Shown here piece by piece: positions 8,937-17,645 of a DNA stretch of 33,345 nucleotides (positions within the stretch are counted from its first letter, which is position 1; each line of letters begins with the position of its first letter). This stretch comes from Rhizobiaceae bacterium (GTDB lineage: Bacteria; Pseudomonadota; Alphaproteobacteria; Rhizobiales; Rhizobiaceae), in the NCBI GenBank assembly GCA_023953775.1, contig JAMLJD010000048.1:1-33345 (forward strand). The letters run 5' to 3'. Under the pieces are notes generated by a model that saw only the letters and a list, made by a program, of their open reading frames with translations, made no database searches and was not told the DNA's origin. Made by a program: the position numbers and the translations under genes.

Positions 8937-9374
8937 CTATATGGGACCGGCGCTCTGCCGGTTCAAGCCCGCCGCGTCAGGCCTCAGCAACCCGGCGCGG
9001 ATCGTCAGCCTCTCGCCCGGGCCGTGGACGGCCGCGAAGAGCAGGCCGGCGAGAAAAGTGAAGTGGTCGACGAAGAAGCCGAACTCCGACTCGTTGCCTT
9101 CCCAGTGCGACGGCCCGTGGAAGGCGAAGGCGAGAAAGATCACATAGGCGCCGGCGAGAAGAGCCGCCTCGGAGAAGAAGGCGCCGGTGAGGAATGCAAG
9201 CACCAGAGCGACCTCGAAGAACGCCGCCAGCCAGGCGAGCAGGAGCGGAAACGGGAAGCCGGCAGCCGCGATGTAATCGGCAGTGCCCTGCATCCCCGCG
9301 AACTTGAACGTCGCAGCCATGGCGAACAGGCCGGCAAAGATCAGCCGGGCGATGAGAATAGCAGCGGTTTTCAT
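8937..9374 (-). CDS. DoxX family membrane protein
   Basis: A 145-residue protein with four hydrophobic segments and the DoxX pattern: an early [17 protein letters not shown], then [12 protein letters not shown], then a long hydrophobic stretch ending in HGPSHW. ATG 9374 has a good GAAGGAA ribosome binding site. The frame continues upstream without family resemblance. DoxX-type proteins are linked to thiol redox and envelope stress in some bacteria, but their activity is not well defined. It precedes the riboswitch and sugE on the same strand, so read-through transcripts could carry all three. It is divergent from an SDR gene across a 175-nt gap. Confidence 0.85.
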   Translation of the reverse strand: MKTAAILIARLIFAGLFAMAATFKFAGMQGTADYIAAAGFPFPLLLAWLAAFFEVALVLAFLTGAFFSEAALLAGAYVIFLAFAFHGPSHWEGNESEFGFFVDHFTFLAGLLFAAVHGPGERLTIRAGLLRPDAAGLNRQSAGPI

Positions 9375-9549
9375 GGGATGATTTCCTTCACGATTGGTTC
9401 TGTCGTCCCAAGGACGCATGACGGCGGCGGATTCCGACAGGGCGAGCGACAATTGGCGCGACCGGAGCGCACTGCGAACCGGCGCAGGCGGGTTTCGCCG
9501 CGGACCGTTTCGTCCTATCAGGGTGCCGCATATCGAACGGGATCCGTCC

Positions 9550-10296
9550 ATGACCTCAGAACTCGACCTTTCCGGCCGCGTCGCCCTCGTCACCGGCGCT
9601 TCGCGCGGCATCGGCTATTTCATTGCCAAGGAACTGGCGGCGGCCGGCGCGCACGTCATTGCCGTCGCGCGCACAGTCGGCGGCCTGGAGGAGCTCGACG
9701 ACGAGGTGAAGCATGCCGGCGGACAGACGACGCTCGTGCCGCTCGACCTTGCCGACATGGCCGGCATCGACCGTCTCGGCGGTGCGATCCACGAGCGCTG
9801 GGGCAAGCTCGACGTCATGGTGGCCAATGCCGGCGTTCTCGGCGTGCTCGGCCCGATCGGGCATATCGAGGCCAAGGTGTTCGACAAGGTGATGCTGCTC
9901 AACGTCAATGCCGTATGGCGGCTGATGCGGACCACCGACCCGCTGCTGAGGCTGTCCGACGCCGGACGCGCGATCCTGATGTCGTCGGGCGCGGCGCATT
10001 CGGCGCGCGCTTTCTGGGGGCCCTACGCCGCGTCCAAGGCGGCGCTGGAAGCGCTCGCGCGGTCCTGGGCCGATGAGACGAAGAACACCGCGCTGCGGGT
10101 CAACTCGGTCAATCCCGGCGCGACGCGCACGGCCATGCGCGCGCAGGCGATGCCCGGCGAAGACCCGATGACGCTGCCGCATCCCTCGGAGGTGGCGAAG
10201 AAGATCGTGGCGCTGGCCAGCCCCGACCTGACCGAAACCGGCGCGATCCTCGACGTGCCGGAAAACCGCTTCAAGCGCTACCGGATGCCGGACTGA
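9550..10296 (+). CDS. Short-chain dehydrogenase/reductase (SDR)
   Basis: A 248-residue NAD(P)-dependent oxidoreductase of the classical SDR family. The cofactor loop TGASRGIG is at 15-22 and NAG follows the fourth strand. The catalytic serine lies in LMSSGAAHS, and the active-site pair is Y159 and K163 (YAASK). The fragment VNPGATRTAMRAQAMPGEDP is common to a rhizobial subgroup related to the E. coli YciK-type reductases; the substrate is unknown. ATG 9550 gives the usual N-terminus, while the frame upstream to 9394 lacks similarity. It converges on the AraC-type gene, with a short GC-rich hairpin (10297-10311) between them. Confidence 0.9.
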   Translation: MTSELDLSGRVALVTGASRGIGYFIAKELAAAGAHVIAVARTVGGLEELDDEVKHAGGQTTLVPLDLADMAGIDRLGGAIHERWGKLDVMVANAGVLGVLGPIGHIEAKVFDKVMLLNVNAVWRLMRTTDPLLRLSDAGRAILMSSGAAHSARAFWGPYAASKAALEALARSWADETKNTALRVNSVNPGATRTAMRAQAMPGEDPMTLPHPSEVAKKIVALASPDLTETGAILDVPENRFKRYRMPD

Positions 10297-10312
10297 GCAC
10301 CGGCGCGGTGCG

Positions 10313-11311
10313 TCAGCCCCGCGCGCGGCGGACGGTCTCGCTCGGCCGTTCGCCGAATTCGTTGCGGTACTGCGCGGCAAAACGGCCGAGATGGGTGAAG
10401 CCCCAGCGCATGGCGGTTTCGGCCACGGTCGCCTCGCCCTCCCCTGCCCCGAGATCGAAGCGGACGCGTCTCAGCCTCTCGCGCTGAAGCGCACCGATCG
10501 GCGTCTCGCCGAAGGCGTTGCGGTAGGCAAGCTGCAGGGTCCGCGGCGCGACGCCGGCGGCGGTCGCGATGTCGAGCAGCGTGATGTCGCGGTCGCAATG
10601 CTCGCGCAGGAATTCCTCCGCCCGGCGAAGATAGCGCGGCGGCGCGCCGGCGGGCCGGCGATCGAAGAACAGCGACATGTTGCTCGGCTGGCAGCGGAGG
10701 AATATCTCCAGCAGGCGCTGTTCGTTGAACCGGGCGCCAAGGCCATATCGATTTTCCGGGGCCGCCTCGGCAGCCAGGAACAGCGTCTCGGCCAGGCGGC
10801 GCCAGGCAAGCATCTGCGGCCGCGTGAAGTCGACCTGGGGGTCGAAACGCAGCGGACCTGGAAGGCTGCGGTCGGCGACGCGCTCGGCGAAGGCGCGGAA
10901 CGGCTCCTTGCGGACCTGGATCAGGATCTGCGCGCAGCCCCGCCACCAGTGCATGCGCGTGGCAAGGTCGGGGTTCAGCACCGACGCCGTGGCGATGTCG
11001 GTCAGGAATTCCTCGCCGCCGTTGCGGATCGTCGCATGGCCGGCGATCGGCATCTGGATCAGGTAGAAATCGCCCAACTCACCCGGGTCGATCATCACGT
11101 CGGCGCCGTAGCTGATGTAGTTCAGCGAGATCATATCGCCGGGCAGATGGTTGTGGACCGCGCGAAATGCGCCCCGGTCGCCGGCGATCTCGAGCCGGTG
11201 CCTGCAGAACTTCTGCGCCACGCGATCGCGCGCACAATCAAGGTCGCCCGTCTCGAACAGGGCGTACCTCGACAGCGGAACCGTGGCCGGATGACCCGCT
11301 TCGCCATGCAT
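10313..11311 (-). CDS. AraC family transcriptional regulator
   Basis: A 332-residue regulator. The first 200 or so residues resemble the AraC-binding-like sensor domain found in regulators of catabolic operons (pattern GDMISLNYISYGADVMID). The last 105 residues form the double helix-turn-helix DNA-binding domain, with DITLLDIATAAGVAPRTLQ for the first and GFTHLGRFAAQYRNEFGERP for the second; the latter is the classic AraC signature. ATG 11311 is chosen; the frame extends 32 codons further with no family resemblance. It is divergent from the cupin and flavin monooxygenase genes, a layout typical of a local activator. The inducer is unknown. Confidence 0.88.
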   Translation of the reverse strand: MHGEAGHPATVPLSRYALFETGDLDCARDRVAQKFCRHRLEIAGDRGAFRAVHNHLPGDMISLNYISYGADVMIDPGELGDFYLIQMPIAGHATIRNGGEEFLTDIATASVLNPDLATRMHWWRGCAQILIQVRKEPFRAFAERVADRSLPGPLRFDPQVDFTRPQMLAWRRLAETLFLAAEAAPENRYGLGARFNEQRLLEIFLRCQPSNMSLFFDRRPAGAPPRYLRRAEEFLREHCDRDITLLDIATAAGVAPRTLQLAYRNAFGETPIGALQRERLRRVRFDLGAGEGEATVAETAMRWGFTHLGRFAAQYRNEFGERPSETVRRARG

Positions 11312-11394
11312 GGCAAAAACAGTAGCACGAGTTGACCTGGCGCAAAGCGCGGCAGGCGATTTTGTGCGCCGGCCGGCCGTTTTTTGCGCAATAT

Positions 11395-11420
11395 GGATAG
11401 TCGGCACGCATTCCGGATAG
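11395..11420. promoter_or_regulatory. Possible AraC-type direct repeats
   Basis: GGATAG occurs at 11395-11400 and again at 11415-11420, exactly 20 bp apart, in the divergent region between the AraC-type regulator and the cupin gene. GG recurs at equal offset after each copy. Direct half-sites about two helical turns apart are what AraC-family proteins commonly bind. Two short matches could also be chance. Confidence 0.3.
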
Positions 11421-11513
11421 ATGGATGCCGTATGCGGCCCCTATCGTCGCTTCATCCGGGGCCATAGCCTGCGCAAGACAGGATGGCCCGACGGCAAGAA
11501 TGGGAGCAAGATC

Positions 11514-11966
11514 ATGGGCGCAGAGCTCGAAAAAGGCATTACCCGCGACGGCGACGGCTACGCCGGAACCACCTGGAACATTCTCGGCCAGGTCTATTTT
11601 CCGAAGGCGGTCTGCGACAGCACCTTCGCTTTCGAGACCAACAGCGAGCCGGGACAGTTCGTGCCGGTGCACGTCCACCCGACGCAGGACGAGTTCATTC
11701 TCGTCCAGGAGGGCGAACTCGATCTGAAGCTCGACGGGCAATGGGTCAAGGCCAAGGCCGGCGATCTGGTGCGCATGCCGCGCGGCATCCCGCACGGCTA
11801 TTTCAACAAGTCGGACAAGCCGGCGCGCGCACTCTTCTGGGTCTCGCCGGCGCGCAAGCTGGAAGAGCTGTTCCGCAAGCTCGACACCCTCTCCGATCCG
11901 GAGGAAGTGGTGAAGATCTCGGCCGCGCACGAGGTGGACTTCCTGCCGCCCGAAGCCAACGACTGA
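11514..11966 (+). CDS. Single-domain cupin protein
   Basis: A 150-residue protein with one cupin fold. The metal-binding motif 1 is HVHPTQDE, giving H53, H55 and E60, and H94 in GIPHGYF supplies motif 2. Such proteins range from dioxygenases to isomerases and sensors, so the reaction cannot be named. ATG 11514 has a GGGAG ribosome binding site; the longer frame from 11421 is less likely. It precedes the flavin monooxygenase by 110 nt on the same strand and faces away from the AraC gene, so a role in the same catabolic step or pathway is inferred. Confidence 0.82.
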   Translation: MGAELEKGITRDGDGYAGTTWNILGQVYFPKAVCDSTFAFETNSEPGQFVPVHVHPTQDEFILVQEGELDLKLDGQWVKAKAGDLVRMPRGIPHGYFNKSDKPARALFWVSPARKLEELFRKLDTLSDPEEVVKISAAHEVDFLPPEAND

Positions 11967-12076
11967 GCATCCCGACTAGCAAAGGGGCACCGGGCGTTCG
12001 GTCCCGAGCGCGTCCGCGCATGCGCGGCGACGGCCTTCGCTCGCCCGGCCCTTTCTTCCGAGAGGGAATGACGATC

Positions 12077-13564
12077 ATGGTTGAAAAGAAGAAGGTCTGC
12101 GTCGTCGGCGCAGGCGTGAGTGGACTCGCGGCAGCAAAATGCTTCAAGGAGCGTGGCCACGACGTCACCGTCGTGGAGCGCAGCCACGAGCTCGGCGGCG
12201 TGTGGGAGCCGTCGCGCTCCTATCCCGACGTCCAGACGCAGAGCCCGAAGGACCTCTACCGCTACACCGGCAAGGCGATGCCCGAGGCCTATCCGGAATG
12301 GCCGAAGGGCCCGCAGGTGCATGCCTATCTCAAGGCCTATGCCGAGGAGAACGGCGTCGTTCCGCTGATCCGCTTCAACACCGCCGTGTCGGGCATGGCG
12401 CGTCGCGCCAACGGCAAGAAGGGCTGGTCGCTCGACTTCGAAGACGCCGACGGCGCACGCAGCGAGGATTTCGATTTCGTCGCCATATGCACGGGGCAGT
12501 TCTCCGACAAGAACATCCTGACACATCCGGGCCAGGATGAATTCACCGAAGCCGGCGGCACCGCCATCCATTCGTCCGAATACACCGATCCGTCGATGGT
12601 CAAGGGCAAGAAGGTGGTGGTTCTCGGCTTCTCGAAGTCGGCGACCGACATCGCGGTGAACGCCGTCAAGTCGGGCGCGGCGGCCGTCACGATCGTCTAT
12701 CTCGAATCGGTGTGGCGCGTCCCCTATTTCGTCGGCGGCCTGATCAACTTCAAGCGCATCCTCTACATCCGGGCACAGGAAAACATGTTCCCCGGCTGGG
12801 GCCGCTCCGCCATCTCGCGCTTCAACCACATGATCGCCAAGCCCTTCGTGTGGGCGCACTGGCGTGGTCTGGAAAGCCTGCTGACAATCCAGCTCAAGCT
12901 CCGGAAGACCGGCTTGAGGCCGAAGCAGCCGATCGAGACGGGCATCAACTGTTCGGTGCCGATCGTCACGCCCGGCTTTTTCGACATGGTCGCGGACGGC
13001 CGCATCAAGGCCGTCCAGGGCACGTTCTCGCGCTACGAGCCGGGCACCGTCGAACTGACGGGTGGCGAGCGCATTTCAGCCGACATCGCCGTGCTGGCGG
13101 TCGGATGGAAGCTCGGCGTGCCGTTCCTGCCGGAGGAATATCGCAAGAAGCTGGTCGATCCGGACGGGCAGTACCGGCTCTACCGCATCATCGCCAACCC
13201 GGACCTGCCGGATATGGGCTTCGTCGGCTTCAACTCCTCGTTCTGCACCGTCCTGTCCGCCGAACTCGCGGCAAACTGGCTGGTGCGCTATGCCGACGGG
13301 CAGCTCGCCCGCCAGCCGAGCGTGAAGGATATGCGCGACAATATCGAGACGATGCTGCACTGGAAGCGGAAGGAGCGGCCGGCGGCCGGTGTCTATGGCG
13401 GGCTGTGCGTGGCGCCGTTTCACTTCCGGCATTTCGACGAGCTGATCGCCGACATGGGTGCCAAGGTCCGGTCGCGGAACCCGGTGGCGGAGAATCTGAC
13501 GCCGCCGAACGCCGATGCCTATGCGCGCTATCTCGCCTCGGCCCCGCAATACACGGCGACCTGA
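12077..13564 (+). CDS. Flavin-containing monooxygenase (FMO-like, FAD/NADPH)
   Basis: A 495-residue class B flavoprotein monooxygenase. The FAD-binding loop GAGVSG is at residues 11-16, then ELGGVWEPSRSYPD, the usual GGxW tract. The FMO-identifying region is represented by GTAIHSSEYTDP, and the NADPH loop is GFSKSA rather than the standard GxGxxG. The reaction is oxygen insertion at a soft nucleophile or carbonyl; the substrate is unknown. The frame is open far upstream through the cupin gene, but FMO similarity starts at KKKVCVVGAG. ATG 12077 is preferred over ATG 12068 because GAGGG lies at proper spacing. It is likely controlled with the cupin gene by the divergent AraC regulator. Confidence 0.88.
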   Translation: MVEKKKVCVVGAGVSGLAAAKCFKERGHDVTVVERSHELGGVWEPSRSYPDVQTQSPKDLYRYTGKAMPEAYPEWPKGPQVHAYLKAYAEENGVVPLIRFNTAVSGMARRANGKKGWSLDFEDADGARSEDFDFVAICTGQFSDKNILTHPGQDEFTEAGGTAIHSSEYTDPSMVKGKKVVVLGFSKSATDIAVNAVKSGAAAVTIVYLESVWRVPYFVGGLINFKRILYIRAQENMFPGWGRSAISRFNHMIAKPFVWAHWRGLESLLTIQLKLRKTGLRPKQPIETGINCSVPIVTPGFFDMVADGRIKAVQGTFSRYEPGTVELTGGERISADIAVLAVGWKLGVPFLPEEYRKKLVDPDGQYRLYRIIANPDLPDMGFVGFNSSFCTVLSAELAANWLVRYADGQLARQPSVKDMRDNIETMLHWKRKERPAAGVYGGLCVAPFHFRHFDELIADMGAKVRSRNPVAENLTPPNADAYARYLASAPQYTAT

Positions 13565-13570
13565 GCCGCG

Positions 13571-14590
13571 TCAGGCAACTGCCGGGGCCTGAGCGGACGC
13601 GGCGTTCAGGCCGACGGCTTCGGCGAGAAGACCGTAGGAGCGCAGGCGCTTCGAGTGATCATGGATCTGGCCCGCGACGATCAGCTCGTCGGCCCCGGTA
13701 TCGGCGGCAAATGCCTCGATCCCCCGGCGCACCTCTCCGGGGTCGCCGACCACCGCGCAGGACAGCGCCTGGTCGAGCATCGCCCGCGCGGCGGGCTCGA
13801 TCGTGTCGAGAAAGCCCTCGACCGGGGGCGGCAGCTTGCCCGGGCGGCCCGAGCGCAGGTTGACGAAGGCCTGCTGCAGCGAGGTGAACAGGAGCCGTGC
13901 CTCGTCGGCTGTCGGCGCGGCGATGACGTTGAGGCCGAGCATCGCATGCGGCCTGTCGAGCCGGCCGGACGGCTCGAAGCGGGCGCGATAGATCTCCAGC
14001 GCCTGCTCCATGGCCATCGGCGCGAAATGCGAGGCGAAGGCGAAGGGCAGGCCGAGGGCCGCGGCAAGCTGCGCGCCGTAGAGGCTCGAGCCGAGGATCC
14101 ACACCGGCACGTCGAGGCCGGCGCCCGGCACCGCCTGCACCTGCTGGCCGGGCTCCACCGGCCCGAAATAGCGGATCAGCTCCATCACGTCGCGCGGGAA
14201 GCCGTTGGCCTCGTTGTCGAGATTGCGGCGCAGCGCGCGTGCCGCCGGAAGGTCGGTGCCCGGCGCGCGGCCGAGGCCGAGGTCGATGCGGCCCGGATGC
14301 AGCGCGGCGAGCGTGCCGAACTGCTCGGCGATCACCAGCGGCGCGTGGTTGGGCAGCATGACGCCGCCGGCCCCGACGCGGATCGTCTTCGTGCCGGCCG
14401 CGACATGGGCCATGACCACGGAGGTGGCGGCACTGGCGATGCCGGGCATGTTGTGATGTTCGGCGAGCCAGTAGCGGCTGTAGCCCCAATTCTCGGCGTG
14501 GCGCGCGAGGTCGAGCGTGTTGGCAAGGGCGGCGGAGACGTCGCTGCCTTCGGGGACGGGGGCGAGGTCGAGGACGGATAGCGGTATCAT
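13571..14590 (-). CDS. Luciferase-like (LLM) flavin monooxygenase, YhbW type
   Basis: A 339-residue member of the bacterial luciferase-like superfamily, which uses reduced flavin and oxygen. It resembles E. coli YhbW throughout: [12 protein letters not shown] at the start, [19 protein letters not shown], then [16 protein letters not shown], and the flavin-site tract [13 protein letters not shown]. The substrate is unknown. ATG 14590 and ATG 14599 are both possible; 14590 gives the common start MIPLSVLDL. The frame upstream to 14812 is unsupported. It converges on the FMO gene with a 6-nt gap and is divergent from the lectin-like gene. Confidence 0.9.
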   Translation of the reverse strand: MIPLSVLDLAPVPEGSDVSAALANTLDLARHAENWGYSRYWLAEHHNMPGIASAATSVVMAHVAAGTKTIRVGAGGVMLPNHAPLVIAEQFGTLAALHPGRIDLGLGRAPGTDLPAARALRRNLDNEANGFPRDVMELIRYFGPVEPGQQVQAVPGAGLDVPVWILGSSLYGAQLAAALGLPFAFASHFAPMAMEQALEIYRARFEPSGRLDRPHAMLGLNVIAAPTADEARLLFTSLQQAFVNLRSGRPGKLPPPVEGFLDTIEPAARAMLDQALSCAVVGDPGEVRRGIEAFAADTGADELIVAGQIHDHSKRLRSYGLLAEAVGLNAASAQAPAVA

Positions 14591-14742
14591 GCAAGGCATA
14601 TAGGCGATCGCGCGCAGCACAATCGCCCATCTGGTCCATGCCCCGTGGGCCATGGCCGCACACGTTTGCGTGAAGCGCGGGACGATGCCGGGCCGGCGCG
14701 GCGTTAACCCGACGGGTCGGGCGTTCCACCATGGAGGAGACA

Positions 14743-15375
14743 ATGATGAAACGAGCCATTCCGACATTTGCCGCAGTGCTTCTTTTCGCCCCTTTGGCTG
14801 GTCTTCCCGCATCGGCGCAGGACCAGGCGATGAGCTTCTTCGTCACCAGCGCCGGGCCGGGCAACGGTGCCGATCTCGGCGGGCTGGAGGGCGCCGACGC
14901 GCATTGCCAGTCGCTGGCCGAGGCGGCGGGCGCCGGTGAAAAGACCTGGCACGCCTATCTCTCGGCAAGCGGCGTGAACGCGCGGGACAGGATCGGCAGC
15001 GGCCCCTGGCACAACCAGAAGGGCGAGAAGATCGCGGACGACGTCGCCTCGCTGCATTCGGACGCCAACGGCATTACCAAGGCGACCGCGCTGGACGAGA
15101 CGGGCAACATGGTCAACGGCCGTGGCGACCAGCCCAACCGCCACGACATCCTGACCGGCTCCAATCCCGACGGCACGGCGGCGGAGCAGACCTGCGAAGA
15201 CTGGACGGCGAGCGGCGAAGGCAGCGCCATCGTCGGCCATCACGACCGCATGGGCCTGCGCGACGACGCACCGTCCAAGTCGTGGAACTCGTCGCATCCG
15301 ACCCGCGGCTGCGGCCAGGAAGCGCTGCAGGGCACGGGCGGCGACGGCCTGTTCTACTGCTTCGCGTCAAACTGA
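14743..15375 (+). CDS. Secreted lectin-like protein
   Basis: A 210-residue exported protein. The N-terminus has a clear signal peptide (basic MMKR, hydrophobic core, cleavage after ASA before QDQAMSFF). The mature part begins with a region typical of rhizobial proteins annotated as lectin-like ([22 protein letters not shown]), and contains five cysteines, including HCQSL near the start and the C-terminal [12 protein letters not shown] and FYCFASN. These could pair in a C-type-lectin-like fold. Ligand and role are unknown. ATG 14743 is chosen because the upstream ATG at 14731 is itself part of the GGAGGAGA ribosome binding site. Confidence 0.72.
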   Translation: MMKRAIPTFAAVLLFAPLAGLPASAQDQAMSFFVTSAGPGNGADLGGLEGADAHCQSLAEAAGAGEKTWHAYLSASGVNARDRIGSGPWHNQKGEKIADDVASLHSDANGITKATALDETGNMVNGRGDQPNRHDILTGSNPDGTAAEQTCEDWTASGEGSAIVGHHDRMGLRDDAPSKSWNSSHPTRGCGQEALQGTGGDGLFYCFASN

Positions 15376-15392
15376 GCCGCTGAAGCCTTTCA

Positions 15393-15421
15393 GGCCGGGC
15401 GGGACAGCCCCTCGCCCGGCC
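15393..15421. terminator. Strong hairpin between convergent genes
   Basis: GGCCGGGCG (15393-15401) and CGCCCGGCC (15413-15421) form a perfect 9-bp stem with an 11-nt loop. It lies in the 53-nt gap where the lectin-like and osmC-type genes converge. No T-run follows on either strand, so it may act as a bidirectional stop or RNA-end stabiliser rather than a textbook terminator. Confidence 0.4.
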
Positions 15422-15428
15422 GCACCCG

Positions 15429-15932
15429 TCAGCCGGCGGTCACCGTCAGTTCCGGCCTGGTGTTGATGGTCTGGAAGACCACACAATAGCGCTCGGTCAG
15501 CCTGATCAGCGTGTCGATGCGTTCCTGCGGCTCGTCGGTGTCGAGATCGAAGGAGAGCCGGATGGCACGAAATCCCACCGGCGCGTCCTTTGCCACGCCC
15601 AGCGTGCCACGGAAGTCGAGATCGCCTTCCGCCTCGACCACGGCCCGGCCCAGCCTGAACTCGAGCGCGGTCGCGACCGCCTTCAACGTCACGCCGGCAC
15701 AGGCGACCAGCGCTTCCAGAAGCATGTCGCCCGAGCACAGTTCGGCGCCGGAGCCGCCGGTGGCGGGGTGCAGCCCGGCGACGGCGATCGCGCGGCCGGT
15801 CTCGACCTTGCAGGCGATGGCCGCATCGTCGATGGCGCCCTTGGCCCGCAGCGTGATCAGCGCGCTCGAGGCATCGTCGCGGTAGCGTTCCTTGATCGGT
15901 GTCTGAACCTGCTTCAGTCCGGCGGCATCCAT
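15429..15932 (-). CDS. OsmC family protein
   Basis: A 167-residue protein of the OsmC/Ohr superfamily, thiol peroxidases that reduce organic hydroperoxides. Candidate catalytic cysteines are C78 in LVACAGVTLKA and C150 in ERYCVVFQT, matching the two conserved positions. C66 in the GAELCSGDM tract is extra. The pattern TGGSGAELCSGDMLLEAL fits the general OsmC branch rather than Ohr proper, so the physiological substrate is uncertain. It is transcribed alone, divergent from the acyltransferase gene across 172 nt. Confidence 0.88.
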   Translation of the reverse strand: MDAAGLKQVQTPIKERYRDDASSALITLRAKGAIDDAAIACKVETGRAIAVAGLHPATGGSGAELCSGDMLLEALVACAGVTLKAVATALEFRLGRAVVEAEGDLDFRGTLGVAKDAPVGFRAIRLSFDLDTDEPQERIDTLIRLTERYCVVFQTINTRPELTVTAG

Positions 15933-16104
15933 GTGATCGATCCCTTGCCTGCGTTTCTCCCGCCGCCGATCCTACAGGCGCGCGGGCCGCGCCGGAAGTG
16001 GAGCGACGCTCCATCGTGAGGTCCGTTTGTGTCGGCCGGCGATTGACCTCAGGCCATTCTCCGATAGGCTCGCCATGCGTCGGAAAGAGGCAAGGAGATG
16101 CGGC

Positions 16105-16800
16105 ATGATGATCGCGGTGGCGGCCGCAGTGCTGATTGCCGTTCTGTGGGCCCTGACGGCGGCCTATGCCGGCTGGCGCCTCGGTCTGGCACCGCAGCAG
16201 GCGATTCTCTATGCGCCGCTGAAGCTCGTCCGGCGAATCGACGACGGCAGCGTCGAGGTGGCGCGCAGCGCGGAGGCCCCGGTCATCTATGCCGTTTCGC
16301 ACAGTTCCCTGCTGGATCCGACGCTGATGCTGTCGCTGCTGCCCGGCGATACGCTGCACATCCTCGACGAGACCGCCGCGCGCTCGATGTGGCTCGAGCC
16401 GTGGCGGGACATTTCCCGGACCATCGTCTTCAATGCCCGGCACGTCTTCGTCAGCCGGCGGCTGGTGCGGCGGCTGCGCGGGAACGGGCGGATCGCGGTC
16501 TATTTTCCGGCCTCGATCCGGCGCGACACCAAGCAGTTCCGCCTGTTCCGCGCCGTGGCGAAGATCGCGACGCGCGCCGAAGCGCGGATCGTGGCGATCG
16601 CGGTCGCGGACAGCCGCGGCGACCCGCAGGGCGAGCCGCCGTATGAACGCGGCGCGCTTTCGCCGGTCGTCGTGAGGGCACTGGCGCCGATGTCGGTGGA
16701 GCAGCTGGTCGAACGCGCCGGCGGACAGGCCGGCATCGGAACCGCGCTCTACGAGCGCCTGATGCAGGCCTGCCGCGGAACCGCGAACGGTACGGCGTAG
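16105..16800 (+). CDS. PlsC-like acyltransferase domain protein
   Basis: A 231-residue protein with an N-terminal membrane anchor (residues 2-25) and a glycerolipid acyltransferase-like core. The catalytic H(x)4D motif is HSSLLD, H66 to D71. The usual glycerol-phosphate motif FPEGTRS is replaced by FPASIRR (134-140), so substrate handling may differ or activity may be reduced. AAGGAGA precedes ATG 16105, which decides the start over the earlier in-frame ATG at 16027. It converges with pssA, leaving 3 nt. The neighbourhood with pssA and psd suggests a role in phospholipid remodelling (inference). Confidence 0.75.
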   Translation: MMIAVAAAVLIAVLWALTAAYAGWRLGLAPQQAILYAPLKLVRRIDDGSVEVARSAEAPVIYAVSHSSLLDPTLMLSLLPGDTLHILDETAARSMWLEPWRDISRTIVFNARHVFVSRRLVRRLRGNGRIAVYFPASIRRDTKQFRLFRAVAKIATRAEARIVAIAVADSRGDPQGEPPYERGALSPVVVRALAPMSVEQLVERAGGQAGIGTALYERLMQACRGTANGTA

Positions 16801-16803
16801 CCG

Positions 16804-17637
16804 TCAGGCCTCGTCGCCGCCCTTCATTGCAGCCCGTTCCGCTTCGGCGATCTCCTCGCGCTCCGAGCGGCGCGTATAGGCCAGCATCGACAGCGGCAGG
16901 AAGACCAGGTAGGCGAGCGCCGTGGCGGTCAGCGTCAGCCATGTGTAGCTGGCCAGCAGCAGCACATAGGCGACGATGCCCAGGATCAGCGGCATGACCA
17001 TGTCGCGGCGGATGCGGGCGCCGACCGACTTGCCGGAATAGACCGGATAGCGGCTGACCAGCAGGAAGGCGACCAGAACGGTGAAGGCGCTGGAGGCGAG
17101 CGCGAAGCCGTAGCCGGGCGATACGCCAAGGAAGCCGAGATAGACCGGCAGCATGACCAGCACGGCGCCGGCCGGTGCGGGAACGCCGACGAAATATTCC
17201 GCCTGCCAGGCCGGCCGGTCGTCATCGTCCGACAGCACGTTGAAGCGGGCGAGGCGCAGGCCGCATGCGATCGCGAACAGAAGTGCCGCGATCCAGCCCA
17301 GCGCGCCGGCGCGGTCGAGCAGATAGGCGTAGAGCACAAGCGCCGGCGCGACGCCGAAATTGACGATATCGGCCAGCGAATCCATCTGCGCGCCGAATTT
17401 GGAGCTCGCCTTGAGCATGCGCGCGACGCGGCCGTCGACGCCATCGAGGAAGGCGGCGATCAGCACCATCAGCACCGCGGTCTCGACGCGATGCTCGAAG
17501 GCGAGCCGGATGCCCGAAAGCCCGGCGCAAATCGCAAGCACGGTGATCAGGTTCGGCAGCACCATGCGCAGCGGAATTTCCCGGATGCGGGGGCCGCCGC
17601 GGCCGTGCGGCTCGAAGGGGGGAAAGGGTCCCGCCAC
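16804..17637 (-). CDS. pssA: CDP-diacylglycerol-serine O-phosphatidyltransferase
   Basis: Makes phosphatidylserine from CDP-diacylglycerol and serine, the precursor of phosphatidylethanolamine. The product has 277 residues with seven or eight membrane segments. The CDP-alcohol phosphotransferase motif is complete: D68, G69, A72, R73, G82, D86, D90 (DGRVAR ... G ... DSLAD). The frame stays open upstream into psd. The start taken is the GTG at 17637, 8 nt after the psd stop, which gives an N-terminus VAGPFPPFEPHG of the rhizobial type; an ATG 24 codons later would cut into the first helix. psd and pssA form an operon, psd first. Confidence 0.93.
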   Translation of the reverse strand: MAGPFPPFEPHGRGGPRIREIPLRMVLPNLITVLAICAGLSGIRLAFEHRVETAVLMVLIAAFLDGVDGRVARMLKASSKFGAQMDSLADIVNFGVAPALVLYAYLLDRAGALGWIAALLFAIACGLRLARFNVLSDDDDRPAWQAEYFVGVPAPAGAVLVMLPVYLGFLGVSPGYGFALASSAFTVLVAFLLVSRYPVYSGKSVGARIRRDMVMPLILGIVAYVLLLASYTWLTLTATALAYLVFLPLSMLAYTRRSEREEIAEAERAAMKGGDEA

Positions 17638-17645
17638 TGGACGGC

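Noticed and set aside
10297..10311. GCACCG-GCG-CGGTGC hairpin as a terminator between the SDR and AraC genes
   Set aside because: The stem is short, the loop is 3 nt and no T-run follows on either strand.
11483..13564. Possible cupin-FMO fusion protein
   Set aside because: The FMO frame is open upstream but in a different frame from the cupin gene. The cupin stop and a separate ribosome binding site before 12077 show two genes.
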